A DNA stretch of 64,000 nucleotides from Streptomyces novaecaesareae (GTDB lineage Bacteria > Actinomycetota > Actinomycetes > Streptomycetales > Streptomycetaceae), in assembly GCF_000716875.1 (NCBI RefSeq), contig NZ_JNWQ01000015.1, positions 27,286-91,285 of the forward strand, in the 5' to 3' direction. The notes beneath the pieces were generated by a model. The model did not search any database and was not told where the DNA came from. It saw only the letters and a list, made by a program, of their open reading frames with translations. The translations under genes were made by a program, and so were the position numbers. This document shows positions 50,635-60,766 of the stretch, one piece after another. Numbering within the stretch: the stretch's first letter is position 1; the number at the start of each line of letters is the position of its first letter.

Positions 50635-52267
50635 CCTGCCCACCTCCGTGCGGCCTGCCTGCGTCGAGTTCGACCAGGGCCGTGCGATCGAGCTTTCCGT
50701 TGTGCGTCCGGGGGAACGAGTCCACGATCACGAACCGGGACGGGACCATGAAATCAGGCAGCTTCCCGGCCGTATAGCCGCGCAGATCGAGGTCGGCGAA
50801 CGCTGCTCCGGCCTGGTGGCCCGCCTGCCGACGAGGCTGCTGACGAATCGTCAGATAGGCGACCAGGGTGCGGTTTTCCGCCCGGTCGCCGGCGGCCAGG
50901 ACGACGGCCCCGGTGACGTCGGGATGCGCCGCCAGCACCGTCTCGACCTCGGCGGGATCGACCCCGGCCCCGCGGATCTTCACCTGTTCGTCGGCCCGGC
51001 CGACGAACTCCGACACCCCGTCGCCGTACCGGCGTACGAGGTCGCCGGTGCGGTACATCCGACCGCCCGGCGGGCCGAAGGGGTCCGCGACGAAGCGTTC
51101 CGCGGTCAGCCCGGGCCGGCCGAGGTAGCCGTGGGCCAGCCCGACGCCCGAGGCGTACAGCTCGCCGACCTCCCCGTCGGGCACCGGGCGCAGCCGCTCG
51201 TCCAGGACGTGGACGGGCTTGCCGGCCAGCTCCCGGCCGATCGGCACCGACGGGCGGCCGGCGTCGGAGGGGGCGACTCGGTGCGTCGTCACGAAGACCA
51301 TGCACTCCACCGGCCCGTAGCCGTTGACGAAGCGCAGCCGCGGGAACCGCCGGACCACCCGCGCGGCGTGCTCGGGCGAGAGCGCCTCACCGCCGACCAG
51401 CAGGTCCCGCAGCCCGGCGAAGACCTCCGGACGGGTGTCCATGATCACGTGGAACAGGACGGTCGGGAGGTTCATCGTGGTGATGCCGTGCCGGGCGACG
51501 AGTTGCTCCATCCGGAGCGGATCCGGGCTCCCCGGGTGGATCACGCAGGCGCCGCCGGACAGCAGCGGCCCCCACAGTTCCAGCGCGAAGGCGTCCCAGG
51601 AGACCGGCGCGCACTGCAGCCAGACGGTCTCCGGGCCGAAGCGGGTGTAGTGCTGGCCGAGGACGGTGCCGACGATCGCCCGGTGCGGGGCGGCGACCAC
51701 CTTCGGGCGGCCGGTGGAGCCGGAGGTGAAGATCACGCAGGCGGTGTCCCCCGGCCGGGCGCGGGCGGCGCCGTGGGGCGGCGCCGGGCCGGTACCGGTC
51801 CCGGTGTGGCCGTCCGGGTCGGTCCCGCCAGGGTCGGCCAGGGGGACGAAGCCCGCCGCGGTGCCGAGCCGGTCCGCGTCCGCCGCCGTACGGGCGAGCA
51901 GCACAGCCGGGCCGGCGTCCTCGGCCATGGCGCGCAGCCGCTCCACCGGGAAGGCCCGGTCCAGCATCAGGTAGCCGGCCCCGGCCTTCAGCGCGGCCAG
52001 GATGGCGACGACCATCTCCGTGCCGCGCTCCAGGTGGACGCCGACCAGCTCCCCGCGCCGTACGCCCGCGGCCACCAGGCGGCGGGCCAGTGCGTCCGCC
52101 CGCTCGTCCAACTCGCGGTAGCTGAGCCGTTCTTCGCCGCAGGTCACGGCCAGGGCGGCGGGGGCGGCGGCGGCCCGCTCCTCGAAGACCTCGTGCAGGC
52201 ACCGTTCGGTCGGCGCCCCGGGCCGCCAGGACGGCAGGTCCGCGTTGAGTCCGGTGTCGGGGGCCAC
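50603..52267 (-). CDS. free-standing adenylation domain
   Basis: A 554-residue adenylation protein without a carrier or condensation domain. Core motifs are [12 protein letters not shown] (A3), WDAFALELWG (A4), YGPVEC (A5, Val for Thr), YRTGDLVRR (A7), GRADEQVKIRG (A8) and NGKLDR (A10 Lys). Hand-aligned specificity residues are D-A-L-N-L-G-G-V-F-K, which I cannot assign. It is encoded right after the C-T protein and should load that carrier in trans, and perhaps the carrier of the dead A-T protein. The GTG at 52267 begins three bases past the preceding stop. Confidence 0.9.
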   Translation of the reverse strand: MAPDTGLNADLPSWRPGAPTERCLHEVFEERAAAAPAALAVTCGEERLSYRELDERADALARRLVAAGVRRGELVGVHLERGTEMVVAILAALKAGAGYLMLDRAFPVERLRAMAEDAGPAVLLARTAADADRLGTAAGFVPLADPGGTDPDGHTGTGTGPAPPHGAARARPGDTACVIFTSGSTGRPKVVAAPHRAIVGTVLGQHYTRFGPETVWLQCAPVSWDAFALELWGPLLSGGACVIHPGSPDPLRMEQLVARHGITTMNLPTVLFHVIMDTRPEVFAGLRDLLVGGEALSPEHAARVVRRFPRLRFVNGYGPVECMVFVTTHRVAPSDAGRPSVPIGRELAGKPVHVLDERLRPVPDGEVGELYASGVGLAHGYLGRPGLTAERFVADPFGPPGGRMYRTGDLVRRYGDGVSEFVGRADEQVKIRGAGVDPAEVETVLAAHPDVTGAVVLAAGDRAENRTLVAYLTIRQQPRRQAGHQAGAAFADLDLRGYTAGKLPDFMVPSRFVIVDSFPRTHNGKLDRTALVELDAGRPHGGGQDAGSGIQRRT

Positions 52268-52269
52268 CG

Positions 52270-54009
52270 CTACGCGCCCCGGCCGGTGCCGGTCGGCCCG
52301 GCGGGCCGGCGGGAGATCGGCGGCAGCGGGTCCTTGCGGTCCTCGCGGGCCGCGCTGCCGAGCCGGCGGGCGATGCCCGCGACCGTGGGTTCGTCGAAGA
52401 ACTCGCGGACGCCGAGCCTGGCCCCGAGCACCGAGCGGATCCGGCTGACCAGCCGGGTCGCCGCCAGCGAGTGCCCGCCGAGCAGGAAGAAGTCGTCGTC
52501 GACGGCGATCGGCGTGCGCTGGAGCACCTCGGCGAACAGCCCGCAGAGGGTCTCCTCCAGGGGGGTGCGGGCGCCCCGGTCCGCCGCCGGGGACGGCTCC
52601 GGGGTTTCGGACTGGTCGGGCGGCTCCGGCGTTTCGGACGGCGGCCGGAGGGCCGGGCGGCGGTCGAGCGGGAAGTCGAGCTCGGCCCGGCCGATCGGCG
52701 CGCCCGGGTCCGCGGCCGCCGCTTCGAGCAGGCGCAGCAGGCCGCGGGCCAGGTGCCGGGCGGTGTCCCGGTCGAACAGGTCCACCGCGTAGGCGAGTAC
52801 GCCGTCGATGCCGCCCGGTCCGCCGCTCGCGCCCTTGGTCTGGTTGAGGTCGAAGACGAGGTCCAGGGTGCCGCTGTCGGTGTCGATGCTCTCGTGTCGG
52901 GCGCGGACGCCCTTCAGGTCCAGCGCGTTCTCCACGCCGTCGTAGAAGGCGATCGAGACCTGGTACAGCGGGTTGCGGTCGATCGACCGTTCCGGGTTGA
53001 GCGCGTGCACGAGCTTCTCGAAGGGCAGGTCCTTCTGCTCGAAGGCGACGAGGTCGGTGTCCCGGACGCGGCTCAGCAGGGTCCGGAAGTCCGGGTCGCC
53101 TGAGGTGTCGGCGCGCAGCACCAGGGTGTTCACGAAGAAGCCGACCAGGTCGCCCAGCGCCTCCTCCCCCCGGTCCGCCACCAGGGTGCCGACCGGGATG
53201 TCCGTCCCGGCGCCCAGCCGGGTCAGCAGCGCGGCGATCGCGGCGTGCAGCACCATGAACACGGTGGCCTGGCCCTCGCGGGCCAACTCCTGGATGCGGC
53301 CGTGCAGTTCGGGTTCGATCCGGAAGGGCACGGTGCCGATCACCCGGCTGGGGACGGCGGGCCGGGGGCGGTCCACGGGCAGGTCCAACTCCCGGGGGAT
53401 CTTGGCCAGTTCGGTGCGCCAGTGGGCCAACTGCCGGGCCAGCGTGCTCTCCGGGTCGTCCTCGTGCCCGAGGACGGCGCGCTGCCACACCGCGTAGTCC
53501 CGGTACTGGACCTGCAGCGGGGGCCGGCTCGGCGCGGCGCCCGCCAGCCGGGCCTCGTAGGCCTGGGCGAGGTCCCCCCAGAACGGCCCGGCCGACCACG
53601 CGTCCCAGGCGATGTGGTGGAACACCAGCAGCAGCACGTGCTCCTGCGGTGCCAGGACGAACAGCCAGGCGCGCAGCGGGCGGTCCACCGTCAGGTCGAA
53701 GCCCCGCCCGGCGGCCTCGGCCACCGCGGCGCGTACCTGCTGCTCGGTCGACGCGGCCACCACCAGGCCAGGACGGCCCTCCTCGGCGGGCAGCACCCGC
53801 TGCTGCGGGTCGCCGTCGACCAGCGGGAACACCGTGCGCAGGACCTCGTGCCGCGCCGTCACGTCCCCGAGTGCCGCCTCCAGCGCCCCGGCGTCCAGCG
53901 GGCCCGAGAGTCGGAACGCCTCCGCCGAGTTGTGGGCCGCCGAGAATCCCTCGACCTGGTTCAGGAACCAGAACCGCTCCTGTCCGAACGACAGCGGCGC
54001 CGCCGACAT
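52270..54009 (-). CDS. NRPS condensation-carrier protein (C-T)
   Basis: A 579-residue protein with one condensation domain (about 1-430, HHIAWDA in place of HHxxxDG) and one carrier domain ([14 protein letters not shown], Ser at about residue 525). The linker between them is Pro/Glu-rich. No adenylation domain is present; the next gene encodes a separate one. The C-first arrangement with the adenylation domain in trans is an inverted split module. It begins [21 protein letters not shown], a standard C1 motif. MbtH is encoded just upstream. Confidence 0.9.
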   Translation of the reverse strand: MSAAPLSFGQERFWFLNQVEGFSAAHNSAEAFRLSGPLDAGALEAALGDVTARHEVLRTVFPLVDGDPQQRVLPAEEGRPGLVVAASTEQQVRAAVAEAAGRGFDLTVDRPLRAWLFVLAPQEHVLLLVFHHIAWDAWSAGPFWGDLAQAYEARLAGAAPSRPPLQVQYRDYAVWQRAVLGHEDDPESTLARQLAHWRTELAKIPRELDLPVDRPRPAVPSRVIGTVPFRIEPELHGRIQELAREGQATVFMVLHAAIAALLTRLGAGTDIPVGTLVADRGEEALGDLVGFFVNTLVLRADTSGDPDFRTLLSRVRDTDLVAFEQKDLPFEKLVHALNPERSIDRNPLYQVSIAFYDGVENALDLKGVRARHESIDTDSGTLDLVFDLNQTKGASGGPGGIDGVLAYAVDLFDRDTARHLARGLLRLLEAAAADPGAPIGRAELDFPLDRRPALRPPSETPEPPDQSETPEPSPAADRGARTPLEETLCGLFAEVLQRTPIAVDDDFFLLGGHSLAATRLVSRIRSVLGARLGVREFFDEPTVAGIARRLGSAAREDRKDPLPPISRRPAGPTGTGRGA

Positions 54010-54060
54010 GTCCCCTCCGTCTCCTGCTGGTTTTCTGCCTTCTGCCTTCTTCTGCTGCCA

Positions 54061-54116
54061 GGCCGTCGAGGTCGGGCCGTCGAGGTCGGGCCGTCGGGGT
54101 CAGGCCGTCAGGCTCG
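54061..54116. repeat. 14-nt tandem repeat, four units, containing the MbtH stop codon
   Basis: GGCCGTCGAGGTCG (54061-54074 and 54075-54088), GGCCGTCGGGGTCA (54089-54102, the last three bases being the TGA stop of the MbtH gene on the other strand) and GGCCGTCAGGCTCG (54103-54116, in the coding region). Confidence 0.9.
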
Positions 54117-54294
54117 CCGGCCTCAGGTCGGTCCAATTCCGCTCGATGAATTCCAGGCATTCCGCCCGGCTCGCCGCCGTGCGGGCGATCCGCCAACCGG
54201 CGGGGGCTTCGAGGAATTCGGGCCAGAGCGAATGCTGCCCCTCGTCGTTGACCAGCACCACGAAGGAGGCCTCGGGGTCGTCGAACGGATTCAA
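54100..54294 (-). CDS. MbtH-family NRPS chaperone
   Basis: A 64-residue MbtH-like protein. [34 protein letters not shown] and [14 protein letters not shown] contain the conserved Trp, Ser and Pro residues that bind adenylation domains. A TTG start at 54294 gives the normal family length and has AAAGG seven bases upstream; an in-frame ATG at 54333 would add 13 residues. It should activate the free adenylation protein or other A domains of the cluster. It heads the ten-kilobase minus operon below operator 2. Confidence 0.88.
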   Translation of the reverse strand: MNPFDDPEASFVVLVNDEGQHSLWPEFLEAPAGWRIARTAASRAECLEFIERNWTDLRPASLTA

Positions 54295-54398
54295 TTCTCC
54301 ACCTTTCCACGCACCTTGATCCTGCCTCGGCATCCCGACCACTACATCCGACCGGCCCGGGCGTGCACAAGCTTTCCCCGGCTCCTCACGCGGGCCTC

Positions 54399-54427
54399 GT
54401 TCAACTGTGATGTCCTGTCAGTTGCAC
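54399..54427. promoter_or_regulatory. StrR-type operator 2
   Basis: GTTCAACTG, 11 bases, then CAGTTGCAC. It lies 105 bases upstream of the MbtH start and so upstream of the whole MbtH to formyltransferase operon. One arm is identical to operator 1. Confidence 0.8.
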
Positions 54428-54486
54428 GACTCCACACCGCATTTCGGCGCCTTCCCGCCCGGAAATGCCGCGCCCCACCGCCCCTG

Positions 54487-56427
54487 TCACTCCACCGGTC
54501 TGACCGCCACCGGCCGGGCCGCGCTGTGCACCTGCCCGCCCGCCACCACGACCGCCCGGACGGCGTGCTCGTGGTGCGCGAAGGCGTGCCCCCCGACCTC
54601 GACCTCGGCCCGCACCCGGACCGGGCTCCCGGGCACCAGCAGCACCCGCTGCGGCTCCGGTACGACCAGGCCGCGCGCCGCCGCCTTGGCCACCTGGACC
54701 AGCACCGCCGCCGGCAGGCCCTCCCCCGCCCCCTCGGCCGCCATGACCGTCACCTCGACCTCCACGGTGCCCGGGCTCGGCCACACCGGCGGGCAGTCCA
54801 GCCGGATGCCCCGCACCGGCGCACCGGCGGGCAGGTCGAGCACCGGCCCGCAGCGGTGGCAGGCCCACACCTCGCGCCGCAGCTCCGGGTAGGCGGGGTG
54901 CCGGCCGGTCACGGTGGCCGTCGGCCCCCCGCAGTACGGGCAGCGCCCGCCGCCGGGCACCGCGGTGGTCTCCAGGAAGTCCTCCCAGACCTCGTTCAAC
55001 GAGGACTCGCTGACCTGTCCGAAGTCGTGCAGGTCGAGCGCCACGCCGTACTCGGTCTCGGCGACCAGCTCCAGCAGCCGCTCCACCGGGTCGCCCTCGG
55101 TGTCCGTCCGCAGCACCGACGGATCCCCCTTGAGCGCGGCCACCGCCGCACCGACCCGCGCGTCGAGCCCGGGCAGGCCCTCGGCCGGCAGCAGCCCGGC
55201 CAGCGGCAGCTCGCGCAGCGCCCGGATCGCCCGGCCGGCCTGCCGCAGGCGGGCCCTCGCCCTCTCCTCCGCGGCGGAGTCCCCGCGGTCGAGCAGCGCG
55301 GCGAGGTCCGCCAGCCGGGCCGGCCCGGCCCCCGGGACCGGCACCACCCAGGGGAGGCCGAGCACCAGGTGGTACGGCACCTCCCGGCCACCGGCCTGCC
55401 GGTTCAGCAGAACGCCGAGCTGGCCGACGGTGGCCCCGGCGGCCGCGGCGCGGTGGGCGAGCCGGTTGAGCCGCACGTCCGGGACCATCCGGTGCACGGC
55501 CCCGATGAAGGCCGCTGCGCCGCCCCACGCGAAGGCGTCGGTGAGCCGGTAGTCGGCGGCCACCAGGCCGTCGCCGGGCCGCCAGGACGTGCAGCTGTTG
55601 GCGAGGACCACGTCGGCGCGGATAGCCCGGGCCGGGATGACGTCGGCCGCGTCCAGGCCCGGGCGGAAGCACTTCCCGGTGAAGGCGCAGCCGGGCGCGG
55701 CGTCGGGCACCGGTCCCTGCCCGGGTGTGCGGGCGGCGTGGGCGCCGCAGACCACGGTGTCGGCGAGGACCAGGGCGTGTTCGCGTCCGGCCACGGCGAA
55801 GGACACCAGGCCGTGCCGCCGCCCGGTGAGCAGCGGCGCCACCACCTCGGCATGGGCGTCGGCGCCCGTCACCCAGTGCAGGCCGGGCACCTCCTCGCGC
55901 TGCGGGCCGCCCCACGGGGCGATGCACAGCTGGGGGTGGTCGGGCGGCGGTCGCAGGCCGGCGCCGAGGCCCTTGGCGATCAGCCGGCTCAGCTCCTGCG
56001 GGCTCCGGCCGGACACCACGCCGAGCGCCGCCTCGCCGCGGCCGGCGCGGCGCAGCGCGGCCGTCGCGTCGAGGGCTTCGAGCAGCAGGTCCAGCGACAG
56101 CTCGTCGGCGAGTGCGGCGAGCACGACGTGGTCGGCGGCGGCGTCGAGCGCCGGCAGTTCACGGGGCGCGCAGGCGACGAACGTCCCGCCGACGCGCTCG
56201 GCGAGCGCGTCGCCCAGCGGGGCGGCGGCCGAGCCGGGCGGGGTCAGCACCAGCACCCCGCCGGTCGGGAGGGCCGGCGTGGCCGGGTCAGCCTGGGCGG
56301 CCGCCTCGGCGAAGCCGTCGCCGAATCCGCCGAGCACCGGGATGCGCCCCGGGTCCCGCAGCGCGGCGAGGTAGCCGGCCGGGTCGGGATGCGCCGAGTA
56401 CGCCGGGTGCGGCGGGCCGACGGTCAC
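54487..56427 (-). CDS. unknown large protein with caspase/CHAT-like and zinc-ribbon features
   Basis: A 646-residue protein that I do not recognise as a named enzyme. The segment ADVVLANSCTSWRPGDGLVAADYRLTDAFAWGGAAAFIGAV (about residues 255-300) resembles the catalytic Cys strand and following helix of CHAT/C25-type caspase-fold peptidases, and ALVLADTVVCGAHAAR could hold the His. The C-terminal third has a zinc-ribbon pattern, CPYCGG and CHRCG (about residues 480-515), and then a beta-rich tail. Its GTG start overlaps the ATP-grasp stop (GTGA), so it is co-translated with it. A role in peptide processing or complex assembly is only a guess. Confidence 0.55.
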   Translation of the reverse strand: MTVGPPHPAYSAHPDPAGYLAALRDPGRIPVLGGFGDGFAEAAAQADPATPALPTGGVLVLTPPGSAAAPLGDALAERVGGTFVACAPRELPALDAAADHVVLAALADELSLDLLLEALDATAALRRAGRGEAALGVVSGRSPQELSRLIAKGLGAGLRPPPDHPQLCIAPWGGPQREEVPGLHWVTGADAHAEVVAPLLTGRRHGLVSFAVAGREHALVLADTVVCGAHAARTPGQGPVPDAAPGCAFTGKCFRPGLDAADVIPARAIRADVVLANSCTSWRPGDGLVAADYRLTDAFAWGGAAAFIGAVHRMVPDVRLNRLAHRAAAAGATVGQLGVLLNRQAGGREVPYHLVLGLPWVVPVPGAGPARLADLAALLDRGDSAAEERARARLRQAGRAIRALRELPLAGLLPAEGLPGLDARVGAAVAALKGDPSVLRTDTEGDPVERLLELVAETEYGVALDLHDFGQVSESSLNEVWEDFLETTAVPGGGRCPYCGGPTATVTGRHPAYPELRREVWACHRCGPVLDLPAGAPVRGIRLDCPPVWPSPGTVEVEVTVMAAEGAGEGLPAAVLVQVAKAAARGLVVPEPQRVLLVPGSPVRVRAEVEVGGHAFAHHEHAVRAVVVAGGQVHSAARPVAVRPVE

Positions 56428-57725
56428 GGCGTCACCGCGGCCACGTCGACGGTGAATCCCCCCGGCCGGCCGACCCGGGAGGCGATCCGCCGCACCTCCA
56501 GGTGGTCGGCGGCGACCTGCGCCGGGTCGGGGTCGGCGAGCACCGCCACCCCGAGCTTGTGCGCGTCCATCAGGTCCAGGGTCTCCGGCACCTCGTCGCC
56601 GTCCTCGACGTTGACCTTGAGGTGGTAGCAGCTCGGCAGCGCCGTGATGGCGTCCAGGCCGGCGATCCCGCTGATCCGCCCGGCCGAGCGGACCGAGAAG
56701 AACACCACCAGGACGGTCATCTCCAGGTCGTAGTCCGGGCGGACGGCGCTCTCCCCGGCCAGGTGGCGCACCGCGCGGTCGATCAGGTTGTCGCCGGTGG
56801 CCAGTTGGCAGGCCCAGGGCTGCGCCCCGCCCGGTGGCCGGGCGTTGACCTCCATCAGCAGCGGCCCGCGGTCGGTGAGCATCACCTCGGTGTGCGCGAC
56901 GCCGAACCGGACGCCGAGGGCGTCCAGCACCTGCCGGGTGTAGCGCAGGAGTTCGTCGTGGCCGGGGGCGTCGTGGGGGACGAACTCCATGCTCTCGTAG
57001 ATCGCCATCCGGCCGCCGGAGTGCAGTTTGCGGTACCGGACGATGTCGGTGACGGTGTGCACGCCGTCGTGGCTGAAGGTGTCGACCGCGTACTCGACGC
57101 CGGTGACGTACTCCTGGACGACGACGTCGGTGAGCTGGATGCCGTGCCGGCTGACCCCGCCGGCCAGCCCGGTGACGGCCTCGCGCCAACCGGCGCCGCC
57201 CGGGTGCCTGGTCACGCCGTCGGTGCCGGAGGCGTTGGCGGGCTTGACGACGAGGTCGCGCCCGGCCAGGTTCCGCGCGCGCAGCCAGTCGGCCACCTGC
57301 TCCGGGTCCCGGGTGCAGAGGGTCTCGACGATCGGCAGTCCGGCGGCGGCCACGGCGGCGTACATCTCGCCCTTGTGCCAGCGGGCGGCGGCGAGTTCGG
57401 GCCGGTTGGCGCGGTCGGGGGTGAGTTCGGCGGCCAGCCGGTCGGCGAGGCGGACGCCGTGCTGCTCGCCGGGGAGGACCGCGACCGGCGCCAGCGGGCG
57501 CAGCCGCTCCAGGACCGGGTCGAGCAGCCCGGGGGTGATCGGCGCGGCGTCGTCGGCGCCGTATTCGAGGTGGTGGTCGAAGTCCTCGGCCCGGAAGGAG
57601 GCGGCCAGCGGGGCGGCCGAGCGCAGCGTGACCCCGCAGGTCGAGAAGCCGGCCCGGCGCAGGGCGGGCGCGTACATGTTGCCGGAGGAGTAGGGCTCGA
57701 CGATGACGACGACGGGGCGGCTCAC
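56424..57725 (-). CDS. ATP-grasp amino-acid ligase
   Basis: A 433-residue ATP-grasp ligase of the carnosine synthase/DdaF/L-amino-acid ligase type. The N-terminus [23 protein letters not shown] is the pre-grasp Rossmann strand. The ATP-grasp core has [21 protein letters not shown] (lid), [18 protein letters not shown] and the metal end [18 protein letters not shown]. Such enzymes join an amino acid carboxylate to an amine using ATP. Its GTG start overlaps the stop of the upstream A-T protein, and it overlaps the next gene too, so the three are one translation unit. Confidence 0.85.
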   Translation of the reverse strand: MSRPVVVIVEPYSSGNMYAPALRRAGFSTCGVTLRSAAPLAASFRAEDFDHHLEYGADDAAPITPGLLDPVLERLRPLAPVAVLPGEQHGVRLADRLAAELTPDRANRPELAAARWHKGEMYAAVAAAGLPIVETLCTRDPEQVADWLRARNLAGRDLVVKPANASGTDGVTRHPGGAGWREAVTGLAGGVSRHGIQLTDVVVQEYVTGVEYAVDTFSHDGVHTVTDIVRYRKLHSGGRMAIYESMEFVPHDAPGHDELLRYTRQVLDALGVRFGVAHTEVMLTDRGPLLMEVNARPPGGAQPWACQLATGDNLIDRAVRHLAGESAVRPDYDLEMTVLVVFFSVRSAGRISGIAGLDAITALPSCYHLKVNVEDGDEVPETLDLMDAHKLGVAVLADPDPAQVAADHLEVRRIASRVGRPGGFTVDVAAVTP

Positions 57726-60304
57726 TTGGCCCCCCGGGTGGCGGGCTGGTCGATCCGGGCGGCCAGCAGCTCGACGGTCGGGCACTCGAAGATGTCGCCG
57801 ATCAGGACCCGCTTGCCCAGCTCGGTGCGGACCTTGGAGATGACCCGGGTGGCCAGCAGGGAGTGGCCGCCGAGGTCGAAGAAGTCGTCGGTGACCTCGA
57901 TCTGCGGGATCGCCAGCACCTCCCGCCAGATGCCGAGCAGCGCGATGGCGGTCTCCGTCAACCCGGCTGCCGAGCCCGGCTGTTCGGCCGCTCGCTCGGT
58001 GTCGGTCTCCGCCCGGTCCGGCGGCGACACCTCCAGGGCGGCCCGGTCCAGCTTGCCGGTCGGGGTGAGCGGCAGGGCGGGGCGCGACACGAACCGGGCG
58101 GGCACCATGTGCTCGGGCAGCAACCGGGCCGCGTGCTCCCGCAGTTCCCGCGCGGTCGGGGGACGGGCCTGGTCCCGGGCGACGACGTGCCCGACCAGGC
58201 TGCGGCCGGCGGCGTCCTCGTGCAGGGTGACGGCGGCCTCGCCGACCTCGGGGTGCTCCAGCAGCCGCGACTCGACCTCGCCCAGCTCGACCCGGTGGCC
58301 GCGGATCTTCACCTGCTGGTCGGCCCGGCCCAGGAACTCCAGCGAGCCGTCCGGCCGGTGGCGGGCCAGGTCGCCGGTCCGGTACATCCGGCTGCCGGGC
58401 TCGGGGGCGAACGGGTCGGCGACGAAGCGCTCGGCGGTCAGCCCGGGCCGGCCGGCGTAGCCCCGGGCGACGATCGGCCCGCCGACGTACAGCTCGCCGA
58501 CCACGCCGGTCGGGGTCGGCTGGAGGGCGTGGTCGAGCAGGTACACCGAGGCGTCCGTGATCGGACGTCCGATGGACGGCAGGCGCGGCCAGTCGGCCGG
58601 GTTCCCGCGCAGCCAGTGGGTGGTGGCCACGCTCGTCTCGGACGGGCCGTAGCCGTTGCGCAGCACGCAGCCGGGCAGCTGCTCCAGCCAGCGCACCAGG
58701 TCGGGTGCCATCACCAGCTGCTCGCCGCCGGTGACGACGGTACGCAGCCGGGTGACCCTGCGCCCGTCCGGGCGGGCCGCCCAGTGCGCGATGTTGAGCA
58801 GGCCGGAGTAGGGCGCCTCCAGGTGCTCGATCGCCTCGCGCTCCAGCAGGTCGAGCAGCGCCTCGGGCTCGCGCCGCACGGCCTCGTCGGGGAGCAGGAC
58901 GAGGCGGGCTCCGGCGTGCCAGGCGCCGAAGATCTCGCAGAACGAGGCGTCGAAGCTCAGCGCGCTGAACTGCAGGACGTGCGCGCCGGGTTCGATCGCG
59001 GTCGCGTCGACGTACCAGTCGATGATCCGCACCAGCGCGCGGTGCGGCATGGCGACGCCCTTGGGGCGGCCGGTGGAGCCGGAGGTGTGCATCACGTAGG
59101 CGAGGTGTTCGCCGTGCACCGGGTTCTGCGGGTCGCCGGCCGGTCGGTCGGCGAGGTCGCAGTCGGCGAGGTCGTGGATCTCCCACGCGTGGATCCCGCG
59201 CTCGTCGATCCCGCGCTCGTCGATCCCGCGCTCGTCGATCCCGCGCTCGTCGATCCCGCGCTCGTGGATCCCGCGCTCGTCGATCTCCCGGTGGCCGCCG
59301 GCCAGTTCGGCGAGCCGGGCCGCGTGCGGGGCCTCGGTGAGCACCAGCCGGGGCGCGCATTCGGCCAGGGCCTCGGCGGTGCGGGCGGGCGGCGCGGCGA
59401 CGTCCAGCGGCACGTAGTAGCCGCCGGCCTTGAGCACCGCCAGCATCGCGGTGAGCATCCCCACGGTGGAGCCGCCGTAGAGCGCCACCGCGACCTCCGG
59501 GCCGACCTGCCGCTCGCGCAGCCAGTGCGCCAGCCGATTGGCCCGAGCATTCAACTCCGCGTAGTTGAGGGTCCGTTCGGCCTGGACCAGGGCGACGGCC
59601 GCCGGCGTCCGCTCGGCCCAGGCCTCCACCAGCCGGTGCACCAGCGGCGCGCCGGGCACCGAGGAGCCCGTACGGCACCACGCGCCGAGCAGCAGGGCCC
59701 GTTCGGCGGGCGGCAGGACGGCGGTCCGCCCGACCGGGACGGCCGGGTCGGCGAGGACGGCGGCGAGCAGGGCGTGCCAGCGCGCGGTCCAGCGCGCGAC
59801 CTCCTCGGGGCGGTGATCGAACCGGGTGTGCAGGCCCTCGGGTGACCGGCGGACGGTCAGCGCGGGCTGCCCGTCCAGGTCGTCCGCCGGGCTGTCCGCC
59901 GCCGGGCTGCCCGCCGTCCCTGCTCCGGGCCGCAGGTCGATCCGCAGGCCGGCCGACCCCGCCGCCGACGAGACCGGCGACTGCTTGCGCAGCCGGGCCA
60001 GCAGTTCGGCGAAGGACGGGTCGTCGGCCAGCTCCACCCGGTGAGCCCTGGTCGCGCCCAGCTCGCCCGGCTCGCCCGTACGCACCGTCGCCTCCGGCTC
60101 CGGCCCGCCGCCGTGCCGCAGCGCGAGCACCGCGAACGCGGCGAGCAGCGTCAGCTCCTCCGGCACGTCGTACGCCCGGCTCAAGTCGGCGATACCGCAG
60201 GCGAGTTCGTCCGGCAGGAGATCGGACGGTGCGTCCGGGAGACCGTCGGAGCGCGGGACCGTGCTCCCGGTCGTCGTGGGGTCGAGGCCCTCGGCCATGG
60301 CCAT
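57722..60304 (-). CDS. NRPS protein: truncated condensation remnant-A-T
   Basis: An 860-residue protein. Residues 1-215 look like the C-terminal half of a condensation domain ([46 protein letters not shown]) without HHxxxDG, as in loading modules. The A domain has [58 protein letters not shown] and TGKLDR; hand-aligned code D-A-C-E-V-G-G-V-A-K. The carrier is [15 protein letters not shown]. Between A2 and A3 the protein has a run of five-residue ERGID repeats (encoded at 59190-59290). AAGGAG upstream of the ATG is strong. Confidence 0.9.
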   Translation of the reverse strand: MAMAEGLDPTTTGSTVPRSDGLPDAPSDLLPDELACGIADLSRAYDVPEELTLLAAFAVLALRHGGGPEPEATVRTGEPGELGATRAHRVELADDPSFAELLARLRKQSPVSSAAGSAGLRIDLRPGAGTAGSPAADSPADDLDGQPALTVRRSPEGLHTRFDHRPEEVARWTARWHALLAAVLADPAVPVGRTAVLPPAERALLLGAWCRTGSSVPGAPLVHRLVEAWAERTPAAVALVQAERTLNYAELNARANRLAHWLRERQVGPEVAVALYGGSTVGMLTAMLAVLKAGGYYVPLDVAAPPARTAEALAECAPRLVLTEAPHAARLAELAGGHREIDERGIHERGIDERGIDERGIDERGIDERGIHAWEIHDLADCDLADRPAGDPQNPVHGEHLAYVMHTSGSTGRPKGVAMPHRALVRIIDWYVDATAIEPGAHVLQFSALSFDASFCEIFGAWHAGARLVLLPDEAVRREPEALLDLLEREAIEHLEAPYSGLLNIAHWAARPDGRRVTRLRTVVTGGEQLVMAPDLVRWLEQLPGCVLRNGYGPSETSVATTHWLRGNPADWPRLPSIGRPITDASVYLLDHALQPTPTGVVGELYVGGPIVARGYAGRPGLTAERFVADPFAPEPGSRMYRTGDLARHRPDGSLEFLGRADQQVKIRGHRVELGEVESRLLEHPEVGEAAVTLHEDAAGRSLVGHVVARDQARPPTARELREHAARLLPEHMVPARFVSRPALPLTPTGKLDRAALEVSPPDRAETDTERAAEQPGSAAGLTETAIALLGIWREVLAIPQIEVTDDFFDLGGHSLLATRVISKVRTELGKRVLIGDIFECPTVELLAARIDQPATRGAK
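59190..59290. repeat. 15-nt in-frame tandem repeat inside the A domain
   Basis: Six to seven copies of CGCTCGTCGATCCCG (plus strand) encode alternating [10 protein letters not shown] units between A-domain cores A2 and A3. Copies are nearly identical, so the expansion is recent. Confidence 0.9.
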
Positions 60305-60567
60305 GCGGCTCCTTCACGTGTCGAGTCGAGGGGCCCGGCGCGCTGGACCGGACTCGACGCCCGCGCAACGCCTCGCATCGCCTCGCATCGCCGAACGGCG
60401 GATCGGACGACGACTTCCGCCGGGCCGGCAGGGCGGAACGGCCGGGAAGCGTGGAGCTGGGGTGAACGTCGGCCGGAAGCCAGTAACGGCGAGGGCACGA
60501 GCATTCGTCAAGGCTGGTCGGATTCCACGGGGGTGCCACCGATTGCCGCCGAGCATCCCCGGAGGGC

Positions 60568-60596
60568 GGGCAACTGACAGGTTGTGGCAGTTGAAC
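60568..60596. promoter_or_regulatory. StrR-type operator 3
   Basis: GGGCAACTG, 11 bases, then CAGTTGAAC. It lies 264 bases upstream of the A-T protein start and 171 bases upstream of the divergent 2OG dioxygenase, so it could serve both. The rest of the 460-base divergent spacer (60305-60766) has short CGCATCGCCT repeats near 60370 but no gene. Confidence 0.75.
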
Positions 60597-60766
60597 ACAC
60601 CGCGTTGAACACACCGCCAGGAGCGGTTCGGAACCGGCCCCCGACCGAACGGGCCGGGCGACCCTACCCGAATGCGTCCGGCAATTCCACCGGTGCAGAA
60701 TTGCCCGTCGAACGCCCGCTCCGGCGACCCTTGACAGGGCCTCGGGCCGTGATGAGCCTGGGAAGA

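Noticed and set aside
26826..60304. Naming amino acid substrates from the A-domain specificity residues
   Set aside because: The hand-aligned codes do not match a signature I can state with confidence; a predictor run is needed.
60731..60736. TTGACA as a promoter -35 box for the 2OG dioxygenase
   Set aside because: No acceptable -10 box occurs 16-19 bases downstream before the start codon.
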